Below, in pieces: positions 7,710-15,239 of a DNA stretch of 49,749 bases. Made by a program: the position numbers and the translations under genes. The DNA comes from Novosphingobium chloroacetimidivorans (GTDB lineage: Bacteria > Pseudomonadota > Alphaproteobacteria > Sphingomonadales > Sphingomonadaceae): contig NZ_JACHLR010000022.1 of assembly GCF_014204535.1 (NCBI RefSeq), positions 1 through 49,749 on the forward strand, given 5' to 3'. Within the stretch, counting starts at the first letter, position 1; each line of letters starts with the position of its first letter. The notes beneath the pieces were generated by a model. That model ran no database searches and was not told where the DNA came from. It worked only from the letters and a program-made list of their open reading frames with translations.

Positions 7710-8258
7710 TCAAAGCACTTCGGCGAAGCCGCCGTACTTGCCGCGGTGGAACAGCATGGGATCCTCGTCCCGCGTCGATTCCATGCGCAGCACCTCTCCC
7801 ATCACGAACCAGTGATCGCCGGCCTCGGTGACCGAGTAGAGCCGGCATTCGATGCAGGCGAGGGAGTTCGCGATGATCGGCAGGTTGTGCTCGGACAGGG
7901 TATATTCCACGCCGACGAACTTCTGGTCGCCCTTGGCGCCGATGGCCCGACACACGTCCTGCTGGTCGCTGCCCATGACGTTCACGCAGAAATGGCCTGC
8001 GTTTTCGATCAGCGGCCAGGACGTCGATTTCTTGTCCGGGAAGAAACCGACGAGCGGCGGATCGAGCGACACCGAGGTGAAGCTGCCGACGACCATGCCC
8101 GCAGGCTTGTTGTCGCCATCCAGCGCGGTGACGACACAAACGCCGGTCGGATAGCTGCCGAGAACCTTGCGAAAGTCCGCTGCATCGATCGTAGTCTGCG
8201 TCACGTCCGTGTCTCCACCCGCGTAGTCGGCTCGTCCATGAGGCAAGGCGTTCGCCAT
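7710..8258 (-). CDS. Flavin reductase-like domain protein (small oxygenase component)
   Basis: A 182-residue protein of the flavin reductase/HpaC family: FRKVLGSYPTGVCVVTA, then GMVVGSFTSVSLDPPLVGFFPDKKS, which binds the flavin, and GDHWFVMGEV near the end. Such proteins use NAD(P)H to reduce free FMN or FAD for a partner monooxygenase. The ATG at 8258 has AGGGG upstream; a GTG at 8204 is an alternative that would remove an unconserved-looking 18-residue N-terminus. The natural partner here would be the LLM oxidoreductase at 5507-6427. Confidence 0.88.
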   Translation of the reverse strand: MANALPHGRADYAGGDTDVTQTTIDAADFRKVLGSYPTGVCVVTALDGDNKPAGMVVGSFTSVSLDPPLVGFFPDKKSTSWPLIENAGHFCVNVMGSDQQDVCRAIGAKGDQKFVGVEYTLSEHNLPIIANSLACIECRLYSVTEAGDHWFVMGEVLRMESTRDEDPMLFHRGKYGGFAEVL

Positions 8259-8494
8259 GTCGACCCCTGGTAGCTGCCATCAGGAGGGTGCGGGTTGAAC
8301 GGCGACGACGTGTGTACCAGATGAAACCGGCACGGCGTTTTTTGCAAATGCAGCAGTTTAAGCGCGCGGTTAAGAAGACGGTTGCGACCGGCTGCCGAAA
8401 GGTGCAGTGCAAGGCGTGAAGGTACATTTTGGGAGCGGGAACCGCACAGTGGCGTATCGCTCTGCGGCCCCCAAGCCTCGAAGGGATGACGAAC

Positions 8495-9928
8495 ATGGCA
8501 ACCGTTGAAAAGATCGCCGAGAGCACCGGACCGTCCGTCGCCGACGAAGTCGCCGTGCTGATCGCCCGCTCGCGCGCCGCGCAGCAGCAGATCGAGAATG
8601 CCACCCAGGAGCAGGTCGACACCTGGATCCGCGGCATGGTCTACGCCGTCGCCAAGCCCGGCATGGACGAGGAGATCGCGCGCGAGACGGTCGAGGAAAC
8701 GCAGCTCGGCAACTACGAGGGCAAGTTCAAGAAGATTTCGGGCAAGACCCGCGCCGCGCTGATGGACATCATCGACGACAAGTCGGTCGGCGTGATCGAG
8801 GAAATCCCTGAGCGTAACATCGTCAAGATCGCCAAGCCGGTCGGCGTGATCGGCGCGCTCTCGCCCTCGACCAACCCAGAGGCGACGCCGGTGATCAAGG
8901 CGATCAACGCGGTCAAGGGACGCAACTCGATCATCATCTGCCCGCACCCGCGCGCCAAGTTCGTCAACGCCAAGATCTGCAACCTGATGCGCGATGCGCT
9001 GGTGAAGCTGGGTGCGCCCGCCGATCTGGTGATCCCGATCGAGCAGCCTTCGGTCGAGCGCACCAACGAAGTGATGAAGCAGTGCGACCGTATCCTCGCC
9101 ACCGGCGGCACGCCGATGGTCAAGGCGGCCTACTCGTCCGGCACTCCGGCGCTCGGCGTTGGCGTCGGCAACGCGGTGATCACCGTCGACGATACCGCCG
9201 ATCTGGACGATGCGGCCGAGAAGATCCTGATTTCCAAGACCCTCGACTACGCGGCCTCGTGCTCTTCGGACAACTCGGTGATCCTGCTCGACGCGATCTA
9301 CGACACCATGCTCGAGAAGCTGAAGGCAAAGGGCGGCTTCATCATCGAGGGTGAGAACAAGACCAAGCTGCAGAACGCGATCTGGGAAGACGGCGAGCAC
9401 ATCAATGCCAAGGTCGTCGCGCAGAGCCCCAAGTTCATCGCCGATTACGCCGGCTTCGAGATCCCGGAGAACACCGCGTTCTTCATCGTGCCCGAGACCG
9501 GCTATGGCCCGGACTACAAGTTCTCTGGCGAGAAGATGACGGTGACCATGGCGCTCTATCGCGCCAAGGACATCGACGCGGCGATCGCGTTGACCAACAA
9601 TATCCAGTCCTATCAGGGGCAGGGCCATTCCTGCGGCATCTACTCGACCTCGGACGAGAACATCCGCAAGCTGGCCGAGGGCACCAAGACTAGCCGCGTG
9701 ATGGTCAACCAGCCGCAGTCGGCTTCCAACTCGGGCAACCTGTGGAACGGCATGCGCCAGACCTTCTCGCTGGGCTGTGGCTCGTGGGGCGGCAACGCGA
9801 CGAACAACAACGTCTCGTGGCGCGACCTGATCAACGAGACCTGGGTCTCCAAGCCGCTCGCCACGCCCAAGACGCTGCCGAGCGACGAGGCGCTGTTCGG
9901 CAAGGATATCATCGCAGCGGTGGGGTGA
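8495..9928 (+). CDS. CoA-acylating aldehyde dehydrogenase
   Basis: A 477-residue aldehyde dehydrogenase of the CoA-acylating branch, related to the AdhE N-terminal domain, EutE and sulfoacetaldehyde dehydrogenase. Visible are PVGVIGALSPSTNPEATP, the cofactor-site segment ATGGTPMVKAAYSSGTPALG, and the catalytic Cys256 in AASCSSDNS. It should convert an aldehyde, CoA and NAD(P)+ to an acyl-CoA. I start at ATG 8495, nine bases after AAGGG; an ATG at 8486 is in frame but overlaps that ribosome binding site. The aldehyde is unknown. Downstream genes of valine breakdown make acyl-CoA use a shared theme, but a repeat and a lipoprotein gene lie between. Confidence 0.88.
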   Translation: MATVEKIAESTGPSVADEVAVLIARSRAAQQQIENATQEQVDTWIRGMVYAVAKPGMDEEIARETVEETQLGNYEGKFKKISGKTRAALMDIIDDKSVGVIEEIPERNIVKIAKPVGVIGALSPSTNPEATPVIKAINAVKGRNSIIICPHPRAKFVNAKICNLMRDALVKLGAPADLVIPIEQPSVERTNEVMKQCDRILATGGTPMVKAAYSSGTPALGVGVGNAVITVDDTADLDDAAEKILISKTLDYAASCSSDNSVILLDAIYDTMLEKLKAKGGFIIEGENKTKLQNAIWEDGEHINAKVVAQSPKFIADYAGFEIPENTAFFIVPETGYGPDYKFSGEKMTVTMALYRAKDIDAAIALTNNIQSYQGQGHSCGIYSTSDENIRKLAEGTKTSRVMVNQPQSASNSGNLWNGMRQTFSLGCGSWGGNATNNNVSWRDLINETWVSKPLATPKTLPSDEALFGKDIIAAVG

Positions 9929-9951
9929 GGCGAACGCCTTCAACCGAACCT

Positions 9952-10043
9952 TCGTCATTCCCGCGAAGGCGGGAATCCAACTCCAGGTGGTTCCATTTAC
10001 GCAAGGTCAGGAGATGGACCCCCGCCTTCGCGGGGGTGACGAG
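9952..10043. repeat. REP-like bipartite palindrome, family A copy 1
   Basis: The ends are inverted copies of each other: TCGTCATTCCCGCGAAGG on the left and the complement of TCGTCACCCCCGCGAAGG on the right. Each end is itself a small palindrome around CCGCGAAGGCGG. A spacer of about 40 bases separates them. Related elements lie at 29778-29871, 31236-31327 and 35682-35769. It sits between the aldehyde dehydrogenase stop and the lipoprotein start. Confidence 0.8.
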
Positions 10044-10059
10044 AGAGGGAGGTAAGGTG

Positions 10060-10608
10060 ATGAAAGAAACACTGCCGCTGATTGCCTTGGTAGGTGCCCT
10101 CGCGCTGTCCGCCTGCTCTAAGAGCCCGGAGCAGCCCGCCGCGCAACCGAGCAGCAGCGAGGAAACGCAGCCGGTCCGGCCATCGCCCACGCCTCCGTCC
10201 GAGGCTGCCGAAGCGCTGCCCACCTCCCTTGGTGCCACCGAGGCATCGGCGGAGCCGAGCCCAACGCCTTCAGCCTCCGCGACCACTGCCGTCAACGAAA
10301 TCCCGCGAGCCATCCGCGGTCGCTGGGGGCTCGTACCCAAGGACTGCACCAGCAAGCTCGGCGACGCCAAGGGCCTGCTGACCGTATCGGCCAACCAGCT
10401 GAAATTCTACGAAGCCGTGGCCAAGCTCGGCAAGGTGAAGGATGCGCAGGCGGACAGCCTGCGCGCCACGTACGCCTTCTCGGGCGAAGGGCAGGCCTGG
10501 ACGCTCGACGTCGCGCTCGACGTCCAGAACGGCGGCAAGACGCTGATCCGCCGCGATACCGGCAAGGACGCCTTGCCCGGGCCACTCAAGTACACCCGCT
10601 GCACCTGA
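10060..10608 (+). CDS. Putative lipoprotein of unknown function
   Basis: A 182-residue protein with a lipoprotein signal peptide: a hydrophobic core (PLIALVGALALSAC) ending in a lipobox with Cys near residue 18. A Pro/Ser/Glu/Thr-rich linker of about 60 residues follows, then a compact C-terminal domain from PRAIRGRWGLVPKDC to the last TRCT with two cysteines that could pair. I chose ATG 10060 behind GGGAGGTAAG; the longer open frame upstream is the aldehyde dehydrogenase gene in another frame. I do not recognise a named family. It lies 21 bases before the acyl-CoA dehydrogenase and may be co-transcribed with it. Confidence 0.78.
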   Translation: MKETLPLIALVGALALSACSKSPEQPAAQPSSSEETQPVRPSPTPPSEAAEALPTSLGATEASAEPSPTPSASATTAVNEIPRAIRGRWGLVPKDCTSKLGDAKGLLTVSANQLKFYEAVAKLGKVKDAQADSLRATYAFSGEGQAWTLDVALDVQNGGKTLIRRDTGKDALPGPLKYTRCT

Positions 10609-10629
10609 CGGCAGCCCGAGGGGGATAAG

Positions 10630-11775
10630 ATGACTGACCAGTTCGCACTCACCGAGGACCAGCTCGCGATCCAAGAGACCGCGCGCAAGTTCACCGAAGA
10701 CAGGATCACGCCGTTCGCGGCCGAGTGGGACGAGAAGAACCACTATCCGGTCGACGTGTGGAAGGCCGCCGGCGAGCTCGGCTTCGGCGCGATCTACGTC
10801 TCGGAGGAGAGCGGCGGCATCGGCCTTGGCCGTTTGGAAGCGGCGCTGATCATGGAGGCGATGAGCTATGGCTGTCCCGCCACCAGCGCCTATATCTCGA
10901 TCCACAACATGGCCGCGTGGATGATCGACACATATGGCAGCCAGGACCTCAAGGACCGCTACCTGCCCGAGCTGGTCACGATGGAGAAGATCGCCAGCTA
11001 CTGCCTGACCGAGCCCGGCTCCGGCTCCGACGCGGCGGCGCTCAAGACGACCGCTCGCCTGGACGGCGATCACTACGTGTTGAACGGCACCAAGCAGTTC
11101 ATCTCGGGCGGCGGGTACAATGACGTCTATGTCGTCATGGTGCGCACCGGCGATCACAAGTCCAAGGGCATCACCTGCCTGGTGGTCGACAAGGACACCC
11201 CCGGCGTCAGCTTCGGCGCGCCGGAGAAGAAGCTGGGCTGGAATGCTTCGCCGACCGCGCAGGTGATCTTCGAGGACGCGCGGGTGCCAGTCGCCAACCT
11301 GGTCGGCAAGGAGGGCGAGGGCTTCCGCTTCGCCATGGCCGGGCTCGACGGTGGCCGCATCAACATCGGCGCGTGCTCGCTGGGCGGGGCGCAGCGCTGC
11401 CTCGACGAGGCGATCCAGTACGTGAAGGATCGCAAGCAGTTCGACCAGTCGATCGGTGACTTCCAGAACACTCAGTTCATGCTCGCCGACATGGCGACCG
11501 ACCTGGAAGCAGCGCGCGCGCTGCTCTACATGGCGGCGGCCAAGATCACCGCGAACGCGCCCGACAAGTCGCGCTTTTCGGCGATGGCCAAGCGCCTGGC
11601 GACCGACAGCGGCTCGGCCATTGTTAACGATGCGCTGCAGCTGTTCGGCGGCTATGGCTACTTGCGCGATTACCCGATCGAGCGCTTCTGGCGCGACCTT
11701 CGCGTGCACTCGATCCTGGAGGGTACCAACCAGGTCATGCGCATGATCGTCGGCCGCGATCTGCTGCGCCAGTAA
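10630..11775 (+). CDS. Acyl-CoA dehydrogenase, isobutyryl-CoA dehydrogenase type
   Basis: A 381-residue FAD-dependent acyl-CoA dehydrogenase. Motifs are YCLTEPGSGSDAAALKT (flavin/substrate site), the FISGGGYNDVYVVMVRTG strand, and the catalytic base Glu364 in SILEGTNQ, the position used by short-chain and branched-chain enzymes. Gene order with 3-hydroxyisobutyryl-CoA hydrolase, enoyl-CoA hydratase and 3-hydroxyisobutyrate dehydrogenase points to isobutyryl-CoA oxidation to methacrylyl-CoA in valine breakdown. An electron-transfer flavoprotein, not in this window, would accept the electrons. Start ATG follows GAGGGGGATAAG. Confidence 0.93.
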   Translation: MTDQFALTEDQLAIQETARKFTEDRITPFAAEWDEKNHYPVDVWKAAGELGFGAIYVSEESGGIGLGRLEAALIMEAMSYGCPATSAYISIHNMAAWMIDTYGSQDLKDRYLPELVTMEKIASYCLTEPGSGSDAAALKTTARLDGDHYVLNGTKQFISGGGYNDVYVVMVRTGDHKSKGITCLVVDKDTPGVSFGAPEKKLGWNASPTAQVIFEDARVPVANLVGKEGEGFRFAMAGLDGGRINIGACSLGGAQRCLDEAIQYVKDRKQFDQSIGDFQNTQFMLADMATDLEAARALLYMAAAKITANAPDKSRFSAMAKRLATDSGSAIVNDALQLFGGYGYLRDYPIERFWRDLRVHSILEGTNQVMRMIVGRDLLRQ

Positions 11776-11798
11776 GCAAAAGGTGAGCTAGAAAATCG

Positions 11799-12062
11799 AT
11801 GGCAAATCCGCTTCTGGTGAGCGCGGCCCGTTCCGCACCCGTGGTTCTGGCGGGGGTGGCGGCGGTGCCGGCAGTGGCAAGCCTCGCGGCCGTCGCGACG
11901 ATCTGTTTGTGCAGCATCATGGTGGTGCGCCACCGCACGCAGTCTCACGTCAGCTTGCGATACAGGAAGGGGCAGGGCTTGATGTTCGATCTGATGAAGG
12001 AAGCCGACGACGCATCGTCGCTGGTGACTATCCACGATGCAGGCGGCCCGCGCGATGTCTGA
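11799..12062 (+). CDS. Small predicted membrane ORF, uncertain
   Basis: An 87-codon frame between the acyl-CoA dehydrogenase and the 3-hydroxyisobutyryl-CoA hydrolase. It has AAAAGGTGA 12 bases before ATG, one long hydrophobic stretch (about residues 14-45), then a charged C-terminus (MVVRHRTQSHVSLRYRKG). Its stop overlaps the hydrolase ATG by eight bases, which could couple translation. I recognise no family. The neighbouring genes are otherwise spaced by 4-bp overlaps, so this 280-base gap is unusual for the operon and a small coding gene fills it well. It may still be a chance frame in GC-rich DNA. Confidence 0.4.
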   Translation: MANPLLVSAARSAPVVLAGVAAVPAVASLAAVATICLCSIMVVRHRTQSHVSLRYRKGQGLMFDLMKEADDASSLVTIHDAGGPRDV

Positions 12063-13098
12063 CGAACTTCTGACCCGCCGCGAAGGCGTGGCCGGATACC
12101 TCTCGCTCAACCGGCCCAAGGCGATCCACGCTCTGACGCAGGGCATGTGCCTGGCCATGATCGAGGCGCTGCTCATGTGGCGCGACGCGCCCGAGGTGAA
12201 GGCCGTGATCCTGGAGCACAGCGAGGGCCGCGGCTTTTGCTCTGGCGGCGACATCAACCTGCTGCGCCAGTCGGCGCTGACCGACGAAGGCGCGGCGGGC
12301 CGGGCGTTCTTCTTCGACGAATACCGCCTCAACCACTTGCTGTTCACGTACGAGAAGCCGGTGGTCGCTTTCATGGACGGCATCACCATGGGTGGCGGGG
12401 TCGGCATTTCGCAACCGGCCAAGTACCGCGTCGCGACCGAGAACACCCGCTTCGCCATGCCCGAGACCGGGATCGGCCTGTTTCCCGATGTCGGTGGTGG
12501 TTGGTATCTTTCGCGCCTGGATGGTCGCCTGGGTCAGTTCCTCGCGCTAACGGGCGCGCGCCTCGATGGCGCCGAGTGCCTGTGGGTCGGGCTTGCGACC
12601 CACTATCTGCCATCCAGTGCGATCTCCGAGGCCAAGCAACGGATCGCTGCGGGTCACGAGATCGGTGGCGTGCTCTCCGCTCTTGCGATCACCCCTCCCG
12701 AGCCGAAGATCGAGAGCCAGGCGGCGCTCGTTCGCAAGCACTTCGCATCGGACACGCTGGAGGACATCCTCGCCAGCCTGGAAGCCGATGACGGCGAATG
12801 GGCTGCAAAGGAACTCGCGACCTTGCGCGCCAAGAGCCCGCAGGCCTGCAAGGTCTCGCTGCGCCAGTTGGCCGAGTCCGCGAAGATGACCGACTTCGCC
12901 GAAAACATGGCGATGGAATACCGCATCGGCGCCCGCGTGCTGGTGCTGCCCGACTTCGCCGAGGGCGTGCGCGCGGTGATCGTCGACAAGGATCACGCGC
13001 CCAGATGGAACCCACCGACGCCCGAAGGCGTCACCCCCGGCCAGCTGGACGCGATCTTCGCTCCGCTGCCTGCATCCGAGGAATGGAAACCGCTATGA
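12055..13098 (+). CDS. 3-hydroxyisobutyryl-CoA hydrolase
   Basis: A 347-residue crotonase-superfamily hydrolase. The CoA/oxyanion motifs GFCSGGDINLL (about 60) and ITMGGGVGISQ (about 105) and the acid region MPETGIGLFPDVGGG match HIBCH rather than hydratases, as does the longer length with a C-terminal helical domain. It would release 3-hydroxyisobutyrate from its CoA ester in valine catabolism. ATG 12055 is used; upstream in-frame codons overlap the small ORF. The stop overlaps the next gene as ATGA, so the two are translationally coupled. Confidence 0.92.
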   Translation: MSDELLTRREGVAGYLSLNRPKAIHALTQGMCLAMIEALLMWRDAPEVKAVILEHSEGRGFCSGGDINLLRQSALTDEGAAGRAFFFDEYRLNHLLFTYEKPVVAFMDGITMGGGVGISQPAKYRVATENTRFAMPETGIGLFPDVGGGWYLSRLDGRLGQFLALTGARLDGAECLWVGLATHYLPSSAISEAKQRIAAGHEIGGVLSALAITPPEPKIESQAALVRKHFASDTLEDILASLEADDGEWAAKELATLRAKSPQACKVSLRQLAESAKMTDFAENMAMEYRIGARVLVLPDFAEGVRAVIVDKDHAPRWNPPTPEGVTPGQLDAIFAPLPASEEWKPL

Positions 13099-13880
13099 GC
13101 ACCTATGAGACGATCCTGGTCGAGCAGAAGGGTGCGGTCACCCTGATCACGCTCAACCGTCCCAAGGCGCTCAATGCGCTGAACTCGACCGTGCTGGCCG
13201 AACTGATCGACGCCTTCGCCAAGTTCGAGGCCGACAAGTCGCAGGGCTGCGCGGTGATCACCGGCTCGGGCGACAAGGCCTTCGCCGCCGGCGCCGACAT
13301 CAAGGAGATGGTCGACAAGCCCGGAGCGGAATTCTTCTCGGAAGATTTCTTTGCCGGCTGGTCCTCCCAGCTGGTCAAGGCGGTGCGCAAGCCTTGGATC
13401 GCGGCGGTCAACGGCTTCGCGCTCGGTGGCGGGTGCGAGCTGGCGATGATGGCGGATTTCATCATCGCGTCCGATACCGCCAAGTTCGGCCAGCCTGAGA
13501 TCAAGCTGGCAGTCGCGCCGGGCATGGGCGGCTCGCAGCGCCTGGCGCGCGCCGTGGGCAAGGCCAAGGCGATGGACATGTGCCTCACCGGCCGCAACAT
13601 GAACGCCGAGGAAGCCGAGCGCTCCGGCCTCGTCAGCCGCGTGGTCCCGCTCGACCAGCTACTCGATGTGGCGCTCAAGGCGGCCGCGGACATCGCGGCG
13701 ATGCCGCCGCTCGCCGCGCTGATCAACAAGGAGATGGTCAACATCGCCTTCGAGACGACGCTCGACACCGGCCTGCTGATGGAACGCCGCATGTTCCAGA
13801 TCCTCACCGCGACCGAGGACAAGAAGGAAGGCATGACCGCGTTCGTCGAGAAGCGGGCCGGCGTCTGGCAGGGCCGCTGA
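13095..13880 (+). CDS. Enoyl-CoA hydratase (crotonase)
   Basis: A 261-residue classical crotonase. KAFAAGADIKEM forms the oxyanion-hole strand, ALGGGCELAMM carries the first catalytic Glu and KFGQPEIKLAVAPGMGG the second, so both acids of a true hydratase are present. In this operon it should hydrate methacrylyl-CoA to 3-hydroxyisobutyryl-CoA, though such enzymes also serve fatty-acid oxidation. It overlaps the hydrolase gene by four bases. Confidence 0.93.
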   Translation: MSTYETILVEQKGAVTLITLNRPKALNALNSTVLAELIDAFAKFEADKSQGCAVITGSGDKAFAAGADIKEMVDKPGAEFFSEDFFAGWSSQLVKAVRKPWIAAVNGFALGGGCELAMMADFIIASDTAKFGQPEIKLAVAPGMGGSQRLARAVGKAKAMDMCLTGRNMNAEEAERSGLVSRVVPLDQLLDVALKAAADIAAMPPLAALINKEMVNIAFETTLDTGLLMERRMFQILTATEDKKEGMTAFVEKRAGVWQGR

Positions 13881-13927
13881 TTCTTCCTCGCCTCTTCCAA
13901 GTGGGAGGTAGCGTAACTTACCGCGCG

Positions 13928-14047
13928 GCGGCTAGCGTAGCTGGGATAAGGGGTTCGACGCCCGGGAGCGCACCAACCCCTTTCCAACCTTGGCTGGCGA
14001 GCAAGCTCGCAAGCCTTCGTATCCTCTTACCGTTCGGGGAGAGGACA
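13928..14047. repeat. 120-bp structured repeat, family C copy 1
   Basis: The repeat begins GCGGCTAGCGTAGCTGGGA and holds three stems: AAGGGGTT/AACCCCTT (13948-13955 with 13975-13982), GCGAGC-AA-GCTCGC (13997-14010), and an imperfect CTCT..AGAG hairpin ending near 14045, with the linker CAAGCCTTCGTATCC between the last two. A second full copy lies at 39070-39191. Here it splits the hydratase from the 3-hydroxyisobutyrate dehydrogenase gene. Confidence 0.75.
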
Positions 14048-14058
14048 GGAGACATCGC

Positions 14059-14928
14059 ATGAAGATCGCGTTCATCGGCCTGGGCAACATGGGCGGCGGC
14101 ATGGCCGCCAACCTGGTCAAGGCGGGCCACGAGGTTTCCGCCTTCGACTTGTCGCAAGATGCGCTCGCCCGCGCCAAAGAGAACGGCTGCGCGACGTTCA
14201 CCGCGGTGCCCGATGCCGTCGCGCAGGCCGAGGCTGTCGTCACCATGCTGCCCAACGGTGGGATCGTGAAGGCGGTCTATACCAGCGACGTGATCGGCAA
14301 GGCCCCGGCAGGCGCGTTGTTCCTCGATTGCTCGACGATCGACCTTGCCACCGCGCGCGAAGTCGCCGGGCTCGCGGAAGCGGCGGGCTACGAAATGGTC
14401 GATGCGCCGGTCTCGGGCGGCATCGCGGCGGCGAACGGCGGCACGCTGACGTTCATGGTGGGCGGAACGGACGCCGCGTTCGCCAAGGCAAGCCAGGTGC
14501 TCGAGCCGATGGCGAAGGCGGTGATCCACGCCGGCGCGATCGGCAGCGGTCAGGTTGCCAAGATGTGCAACAACATGCTGCTGGCGATCCACATGATCGG
14601 CACGTGCGAGGCCCTCGCCCTGGCCGAGAAGGCGGGCCTCGATCCGCAGAAGTTCTATGAGATCAGCTCGAAGTCGACCGGCTACAACTGGTCGTTGAAC
14701 GACTACACGCCGGCTCCGGGCATCGGCGCCAAGAGCCCGGCGGACAACGACTACCAGGGCGGTTTCGCCTCGGCGCTGATGCTGAAGGACTTGCGCCTGG
14801 CGATGGCCGGGGCGGATACCGCCGGCGCGACCGTGCCGCTGGGCGAACATGCGACCAGGATCTACGAAGCGTTCGTGGATGCCGGCAACGGCGGCAAGGA
14901 TTTCGGCGCGATCTTCACCACCTTGTAA
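14059..14928 (+). CDS. mmsB: 3-hydroxyisobutyrate dehydrogenase
   Basis: A 289-residue NAD-dependent beta-hydroxyacid dehydrogenase. The Rossmann motif GLGNMGGGMAANL opens the protein, DAPVSGGIAAANGGTL is the substrate loop near residue 117, and GSGQVAKMCNNMLL carries the catalytic Lys near residue 170. It oxidises 3-hydroxyisobutyrate to methylmalonate semialdehyde, the last step of this operon's set. The semialdehyde dehydrogenase (mmsA) is not in the window. ATG 14059 directly follows the family C repeat, so the operon is interrupted by a folded element. Confidence 0.94.
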   Translation: MKIAFIGLGNMGGGMAANLVKAGHEVSAFDLSQDALARAKENGCATFTAVPDAVAQAEAVVTMLPNGGIVKAVYTSDVIGKAPAGALFLDCSTIDLATAREVAGLAEAAGYEMVDAPVSGGIAAANGGTLTFMVGGTDAAFAKASQVLEPMAKAVIHAGAIGSGQVAKMCNNMLLAIHMIGTCEALALAEKAGLDPQKFYEISSKSTGYNWSLNDYTPAPGIGAKSPADNDYQGGFASALMLKDLRLAMAGADTAGATVPLGEHATRIYEAFVDAGNGGKDFGAIFTTL

Positions 14929-14943
14929 GGCTTCGCAGGACGG

Positions 14944-15056
14944 CGCGATCCCGAGCTTGATCCCGGGAGCCGTTTCGGCATTCCCCGAGATCTCCGATCG
15001 GCTCCTTGAAAACTGGGACTTGGCGGAACCGGCCCCGGGTCAAGCCCGGGACGACG
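14944..15056. repeat. REP-like palindrome pair, family B copy 1
   Basis: The left end contains GATCCCGAGCTTGATCCCGGG and the right end GCCCCGGGTCAAGCCCGGGA (about 15032-15051), in inverted relation and each palindromic. The matching element is at 38437-38524. It fills the gap between the convergent mmsB gene and the short zinc-motif gene, where it may end transcription from both sides. Confidence 0.7.
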
Positions 15057-15239
15057 CTATCGTGCTCGCGCGAATGCGGGCACACGCATGCCCTTGGTGC
15101 GGCTGGTCAGGTGATACCGGCGGCACAATTCGCACCGATAGGGCCGCAAGGTGACGTCCGCCGCCTCCGCCACATCCAGTGCTTCCGCCTCGGTGGCGAA
15201 CCGCCGCTTGCGGGCGCAAATTGCCGGCTCGGTCCTCAG
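15057..15239 (-). CDS. Very short zinc-motif protein with apparent CTG start
   Basis: A 60-codon frame on the minus strand. Its sequence looks protein-like: LRTEPAICARKRRFATEAEA, then an Ala-rich helix, then LRPYRCELCRRYHLTSRTKG. Cys8, Cys36, Cys39 and His43 could bind one zinc. No ATG, GTG or TTG precedes this block in frame before a stop. The first CTG overlaps the NUDIX stop as CTGA, the same 4-bp geometry as the ATGA and GTGA overlaps elsewhere here, so a CTG start by translational coupling is the simplest reading. I recall similar short proteins in sphingomonads but cannot verify that. It is the last gene of the lemA-TPM-TPM-NUDIX operon; function is unknown. Confidence 0.6.
   Translation of the reverse strand: MRTEPAICARKRRFATEAEALDVAEAADVTLRPYRCELCRRYHLTSRTKGMRVPAFARAR

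Noticed and set aside
13950..13975. GGTTCGA as a possible tRNA T arm
   Set aside because: No acceptor or anticodon stems; it belongs to the family C repeat.
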